Below are positions 35,482-39,454 of a stretch of 39,454 nt of DNA, one piece after another. A program made the translations under genes and the position numbers. Origin of the DNA: an uncultured Verrucomicrobiales bacterium (lineage in GTDB: Bacteria; Verrucomicrobiota; Verrucomicrobiia; Verrucomicrobiales; DEV007); NCBI GenBank assembly GCA_937922595.1, contig CALAIY010000118.1, positions 1 to 39,454 of the forward strand, given 5' to 3'. The notes beneath the pieces were generated by a model that ran no database searches, was not told where the DNA came from, and worked only from the letters and a program-made list of their open reading frames with translations. The stretch's first letter is position 1, and each line of letters opens with the position of its first letter.

Positions 35482-36483
35482 ATGGAAAACGTGAAATTAG
35501 AATACATCTGGCTCGATGGCTATCAGCCCGAGCCAAACATGCGCGGAAAAACGACGATCATCACCGTCGAGGATGCCCTCAATGTGAAACTCGAAGACTG
35601 CTCGGAATGGTCTTTCGATGGCTCCTCCACCCAACAAGCCGAGGGAGACACCTCCGATTGCATCTTAAAACCCGTTTCCATCTACTCCGATTCAGCTCGC
35701 CACAATGGCTACGTCGTCCTCTGTGAAGTCCTCGATTCCGAGGGCAATATCCACCCCTCAAACACCCGCAGCACATGGGACGACGATGAGGACATGTGGA
35801 TCGCTTTCGAGCAGGAATTTTTCCTCATGAAATTTGGGAAGCCCCTCGGATTTCCCAAAAAAGGTGAGCCGGCACCTCAGGGTCCCTATTATTGCTCGGT
35901 CGGAGCGGATATCGCCCAAGGCCGTGAAATCATCGAGGAACACCTCGACATCTGCCTCGACGCTGGAATTGGAATCACAGGAGTGAATGCAGAAGTCGCC
36001 ATCGGACAGTGGGAATTTCAATGCTTCGCAAAAGGTGCCAAGCAAGCCTGCGACGACCTCTGGGCGGCCCGCTACTTCCTATGCCGCACAGCCGAGGCAC
36101 ATGGACTCAGTATCGAATTCCACCCCAAACCAGTAAAAGGCGACTGGAATGGCTCCGGCATGCACGCTAATTTTTCAAATTCCGAAATCCGCGAGGCTGG
36201 CGACCAAGAAATAATCGAAGCCATCTGCGAAAAATTCCGCCCCGTGCACGACGAACATATTGCAGTCTACGGATCACACAATAATCAACGGCTCACAGGC
36301 AAGCACGAGACCCAGAGCATCGATACCTTCAGCTACGGTGTCTCCGATCGAGGCGCATCCATTCGCATTCCACTCGCGACCGTAATAAACGGATGGAAAG
36401 GCTACCTCGAAGATAGACGCCCAGCGTCGAACGCCGATCCTTACAAAATCGGCGGACGCATCCTGGAGACCCTTCGAAGTTAG
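35482..36483 (+). CDS. glnII: Type II glutamine synthetase
   Basis: It makes glutamine from glutamate, ammonia and ATP. The protein is 333 residues, the length of the eukaryote-like GSII rather than the roughly 470 of GlnA. It has the GSII blocks LEYIWLDGYQPEPNMRGKT, EWSFDGSSTQQAEGDTSDC, WIAFEQEFFLM, GVNAEVAIGQWEFQ, FHPKPVKGDWNGSGMHANFS and DRGASIRIPL. The frame opens with TTG at 35443, but ATG 35482 gives the family start. GSII is not adenylylated. Its stop overlaps the stop of the convergent SufU-like gene by three bases. Confidence 0.94.
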   Translation: MENVKLEYIWLDGYQPEPNMRGKTTIITVEDALNVKLEDCSEWSFDGSSTQQAEGDTSDCILKPVSIYSDSARHNGYVVLCEVLDSEGNIHPSNTRSTWDDDEDMWIAFEQEFFLMKFGKPLGFPKKGEPAPQGPYYCSVGADIAQGREIIEEHLDICLDAGIGITGVNAEVAIGQWEFQCFAKGAKQACDDLWAARYFLCRTAEAHGLSIEFHPKPVKGDWNGSGMHANFSNSEIREAGDQEIIEAICEKFRPVHDEHIAVYGSHNNQRLTGKHETQSIDTFSYGVSDRGASIRIPLATVINGWKGYLEDRRPASNADPYKIGGRILETLRS

Positions 36484-36893
36484 ACCGCTTCCGCGAAACA
36501 ATCGGCAACGAGAAGCGCCGACTGCAGACGATCCGGTGCACCACGCACCATCTTCAATGCTTCGAGATTCCCTAGGCCACTCGCCTCGGATTCTCCAAGC
36601 ATCATCGCGCGGTAATTTGCGACCAACCCTCTTGCCTCAGCAAGAGCCTTCCCCTCGATTAAAGCAACCATCAAATCCGCGCTCGCCGTACTCACCGCAC
36701 AGCCCCCGCCATCAAATCTCGCGCACGTAATCACGCCCTCGGCGGAAACTGCCAACGAAAGCGCAAGCTCTACACCGGAAAGCGGATTCTCAATCACGTG
36801 CCCGTGCGTTTCTCCCGAGCATTTCCCCTCATGCTGCGGCCGGCGGAAATGATCCAGAATCACAGCCTGGCAAATCTCGAGGTCATCAAACAC
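36480..36893 (-). CDS. SufU/IscU-like protein lacking most metal-ligand residues
   Basis: The family fold is recognisable: ICQAVILDHFRRPQHEG, GHVIENPLSGVELALSLAV, CARFDGGGCAVSTASADLM, LGNLEALKMVRGAPDRLQSALL. Against SufU, however, the NPTCGD site reads NPLSGV (Cys to Ser39, Asp to Val41) and the last cysteine is Ser125. Only Cys65 (GGGC) remains. It therefore cannot build the usual three-cysteine, Asp zinc or Fe-S site. The likely start is GTG 36893, overlapping the mnmA stop by 8 bp; the frame is open to 37004. 137 residues. Coupling to mnmA hints at a role in sulfur transfer or regulation, by inference only. Confidence 0.8.
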   Translation of the reverse strand: MFDDLEICQAVILDHFRRPQHEGKCSGETHGHVIENPLSGVELALSLAVSAEGVITCARFDGGGCAVSTASADLMVALIEGKALAEARGLVANYRAMMLGESEASGLGNLEALKMVRGAPDRLQSALLVADCFAEAV

Positions 36894-37980
36894 TGGCAAG
36901 CTCGGCAATAGTTTCGAAAACACCACCTCCGAGAAGCACGTCTCCCTGATAAAACCCACAAATCTGCCCCGGAGTAAGTGCCCGTTGTGGCTCATCGAAA
37001 TCAAGACGGAAGATCCCCTCCCCCGCTTCAGCTACCGTCACCGGCACCGCAGCCGTACGATACCTAGGTTGTGCCGCAATTCGATCACCAGGCCTCACTA
37101 CTCGATTGGTAAACGAAAGACTCCCGACGGTACAACTCCCCGCATAAAGCCCCGGCGTATCCACCTTATCAAAACCAACCACGAGCACATTATCTTCCGC
37201 GCGTTTCGCCACCACCACATAAGGCTCTTTATACACCGGCGACGCCACCCCTAATCCTTTGCGCTGCCCCAGCGTGTATAAGTGAAGCCCCGAATGCTCG
37301 CCGATCGTCTCTCCATTCACCATCTTAATCGGCCCCGGACTATCATCGACAAAATTTTGTAGGAAATCCTTCATCTTCACCTCCCCAATAAAGCAAATCC
37401 CCTGGCTATCTTTCTTCGCCGCATTCGGCAGCCCCGCCTTTTCTGCAATCCCCCGCACATCAGGCTTAAGCATCCCTCCAATCGGAAAAATCGCCTTCGC
37501 CACCTGATGCTGTTCCAGCAACGCGAGAAAATAGCTCTGATCCTTATTCGGGTCGAGACCACGGAGCAAATCGTAGCACCCATCCTCACGCTGCACCGAT
37601 TGAGCATAATGCCCAGTCGCCACCCCCTCAAACCCCTGCGCCAACGCATAATCTAAAAACACGCCAAATTTCATCTCCCGATTACACATCACGTCCGGAT
37701 TTGGCGTCACCCCACCCTCGTAGCCCGCCAGAAGGTATTTCACCACACGCTCCCGATACTCCTTAATCAAATTCACTACACGAAATTCGATCCCCAGCGC
37801 ATCACACACAGCCTCCGCATCCACGATATCCTGCTCCCAAGGACAATCACCGAGGATATTTTCCTCGTTGATCCAATTCTTCATATACGCACCCACCACC
37901 TCATGCCCCTCCTGTAAAAGGAGAGCCGCTGCGGCGCTGCTATCGACACCGCCCGACATCGCTGCGAGCACTCTTGCCAT
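36886..37980 (-). CDS. mnmA: tRNA 2-thiouridine synthetase MnmA
   Basis: It thiolates U34 of Lys, Glu and Gln tRNAs. The PP-loop SGGVDSS (9-15) activates ATP. Catalytic cysteines are Cys99 (PDVMCNREMKFG) and Cys196 (DSQGICFIG). TGHYAQSV and GLHLYTLGQRKGLGV are family blocks. 364 residues from MARVLAAMSGGVDSS; the frame opens at 38016. The 3' end overlaps the SufU-like gene. A cysteine desulfurase partner is not in the window. Confidence 0.96.
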   Translation of the reverse strand: MARVLAAMSGGVDSSAAAALLLQEGHEVVGAYMKNWINEENILGDCPWEQDIVDAEAVCDALGIEFRVVNLIKEYRERVVKYLLAGYEGGVTPNPDVMCNREMKFGVFLDYALAQGFEGVATGHYAQSVQREDGCYDLLRGLDPNKDQSYFLALLEQHQVAKAIFPIGGMLKPDVRGIAEKAGLPNAAKKDSQGICFIGEVKMKDFLQNFVDDSPGPIKMVNGETIGEHSGLHLYTLGQRKGLGVASPVYKEPYVVVAKRAEDNVLVVGFDKVDTPGLYAGSCTVGSLSFTNRVVRPGDRIAAQPRYRTAAVPVTVAEAGEGIFRLDFDEPQRALTPGQICGFYQGDVLLGGGVFETIAELASV

Positions 37981-38047
37981 CGTAAGCCAATCCACTACCG
38001 TGCGCGCCCGCCGCAATCAAGTGGCCGTAATGCATCTCTCCCTTCCC

Positions 38048-38734
38048 ATGGAATTCCGCGAGTCCACCGAAATTGAAAAACCCAGCTCCGGCATCGCCGG
38101 CTGCCTCATCCCCATCACAATTGTCACGGTTCTCATCGCCATGGTCAGCTGGGCTATCTACACACTGCTCCAGCAGGATAAAAAGATTGATGCCTTCACC
38201 ACCTCGCTCCCCGCCCCCATCACCATCGCCACCCCCTCGCCCGCCGATCTCGAAGTGCTCCACGCGAAGCTAGGCAGTTTCGCCACCGGAGAAACACTCA
38301 CCACCACGCTCTCCACAGCAGACCTCAATACACTCATCGCCACCCACCCAGCGCTAGTCGATCTCGCGCCCATGCTCACCATCACCGCAATCACCCCCGA
38401 GCACATCTCCGCGCAATCCGCATTCCCCATGCGCAAACTCCGCTCGCAAGACCCACGCTACCTCAACGCTGAAATCACCACAATCCCTCGCGTAGCCAAC
38501 GACGGCCAACTCTTCTTCGACCTCCTCTCCCTCGAAGTCCCCGGAAAAACCATCGACGAAGGATTTGTCGGCAACTACCGCCAGCAACGCATCATCGACT
38601 CCATGGTGCTACGCCCCTTCGACGCCGCACCAGGCATCAAAGCCATCATCACCTCCATCACAGCAATCGAGCTCAGCCCCGACACCCTCACCATCACGCG
38701 CTCAGCCCCCGCGCCCCCAGAGAATCTCCAGTAA
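38048..38734 (+). CDS. Hypothetical single-pass membrane protein
   Basis: A short cytoplasmic start (MEFRESTEIEKPSSG) precedes one transmembrane helix (LIPITIVTVLIAMVSWAIYTLL) and a soluble extracytoplasmic domain. That domain resembles lipid-binding or two-strand repeats (LHAKLGSFATGETLTTTLSTADLNTLIATHPAL, LFFDLLSLEVPGKTIDEGFVGNY). An ATG at 38030 adds six residues. 228 residues. The family is not recognised; the C-terminus is Pro-rich. It starts about 70 bp from mnmA on the opposite strand. Confidence 0.7.
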   Translation: MEFRESTEIEKPSSGIAGCLIPITIVTVLIAMVSWAIYTLLQQDKKIDAFTTSLPAPITIATPSPADLEVLHAKLGSFATGETLTTTLSTADLNTLIATHPALVDLAPMLTITAITPEHISAQSAFPMRKLRSQDPRYLNAEITTIPRVANDGQLFFDLLSLEVPGKTIDEGFVGNYRQQRIIDSMVLRPFDAAPGIKAIITSITAIELSPDTLTITRSAPAPPENLQ

Positions 38735-38774
38735 AGCATCTCAATTCTCACCACTCCTATCTCACTCAGCAAAA

Positions 38775-39454
<680 letters not shown>

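Overview
The window is bacterial chromosome, most likely from the phylum Verrucomicrobiota (order Verrucomicrobiales or a close relative). That placement is an inference. It rests on a divergent FtsZ with a very long acidic linker, planctomycete/verrucomicrobial-style sugar-binding and thrombospondin-type-3 secreted proteins, a type II glutamine synthetase, and a near absence of Shine-Dalgarno motifs. No rRNA or tRNA gene and no CRISPR array was seen.

Layout. Positions 1-3.7 kb are an accessory, decaying stretch. It holds the end of a LamG/DUF1080-like protein, a shredded ISAs1-type transposase, a secreted protein broken by two single-base insertions, a small two-helix membrane protein split at an A-run, an imperfect inverted repeat built from ATCCTGT units, and an AlbA_2/RecG-like ATP-binding protein that has lost its N-terminus. 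At 3.7-5.2 kb are a hypothetical protein and a lipoprotein. At 5.3-11 kb, on the minus strand, is the end of the division/cell-wall cluster, ddl-ftsQ-ftsA-ftsZ, closed by a terminator. At 11.1-12.9 kb is gatC-gatA (tRNA-dependent amidation). At 13-16.5 kb, minus strand, are ffh, rpsP and a KhpA-type KH protein (secretion and translation) followed by a small membrane protein, with a CbpA-type co-chaperone upstream. At 16.5-19.3 kb are an MtfA peptidase, a NIF3 protein and YchF.

Positions 19.3-23.9 kb form a same-strand run: an HtrA-like protease, a paralogue that has lost all three catalytic residues, a HAD phosphatase and a TPR protein. A CPBP/CAAX-type membrane protease and a class I aminotransferase follow on the other strand. 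At 26.3-28.7 kb is a secreted calcium-binding-repeat protein, separated by a strong hairpin from sulfite reductase, smpB and rpoZ. At 31.5-34.8 kb is the classic rpmH-rnpA-yidD-yidC-jag operon behind a near-consensus promoter. At 35-39.4 kb are a GNAT acetyltransferase, GlnII, a metal-ligand-depleted SufU-like protein overlapping mnmA, an unknown membrane-anchored protein and a truncated SDR dehydrogenase.

Most of the window is ordinary housekeeping. The points most worth a second look are the protease/pseudoprotease pair, the SufU-like protein coupled to mnmA, the altered catalytic loop and repetitive linker of FtsZ, the ATCCTGT inverted repeat, and the window-wide absence of Shine-Dalgarno sites.
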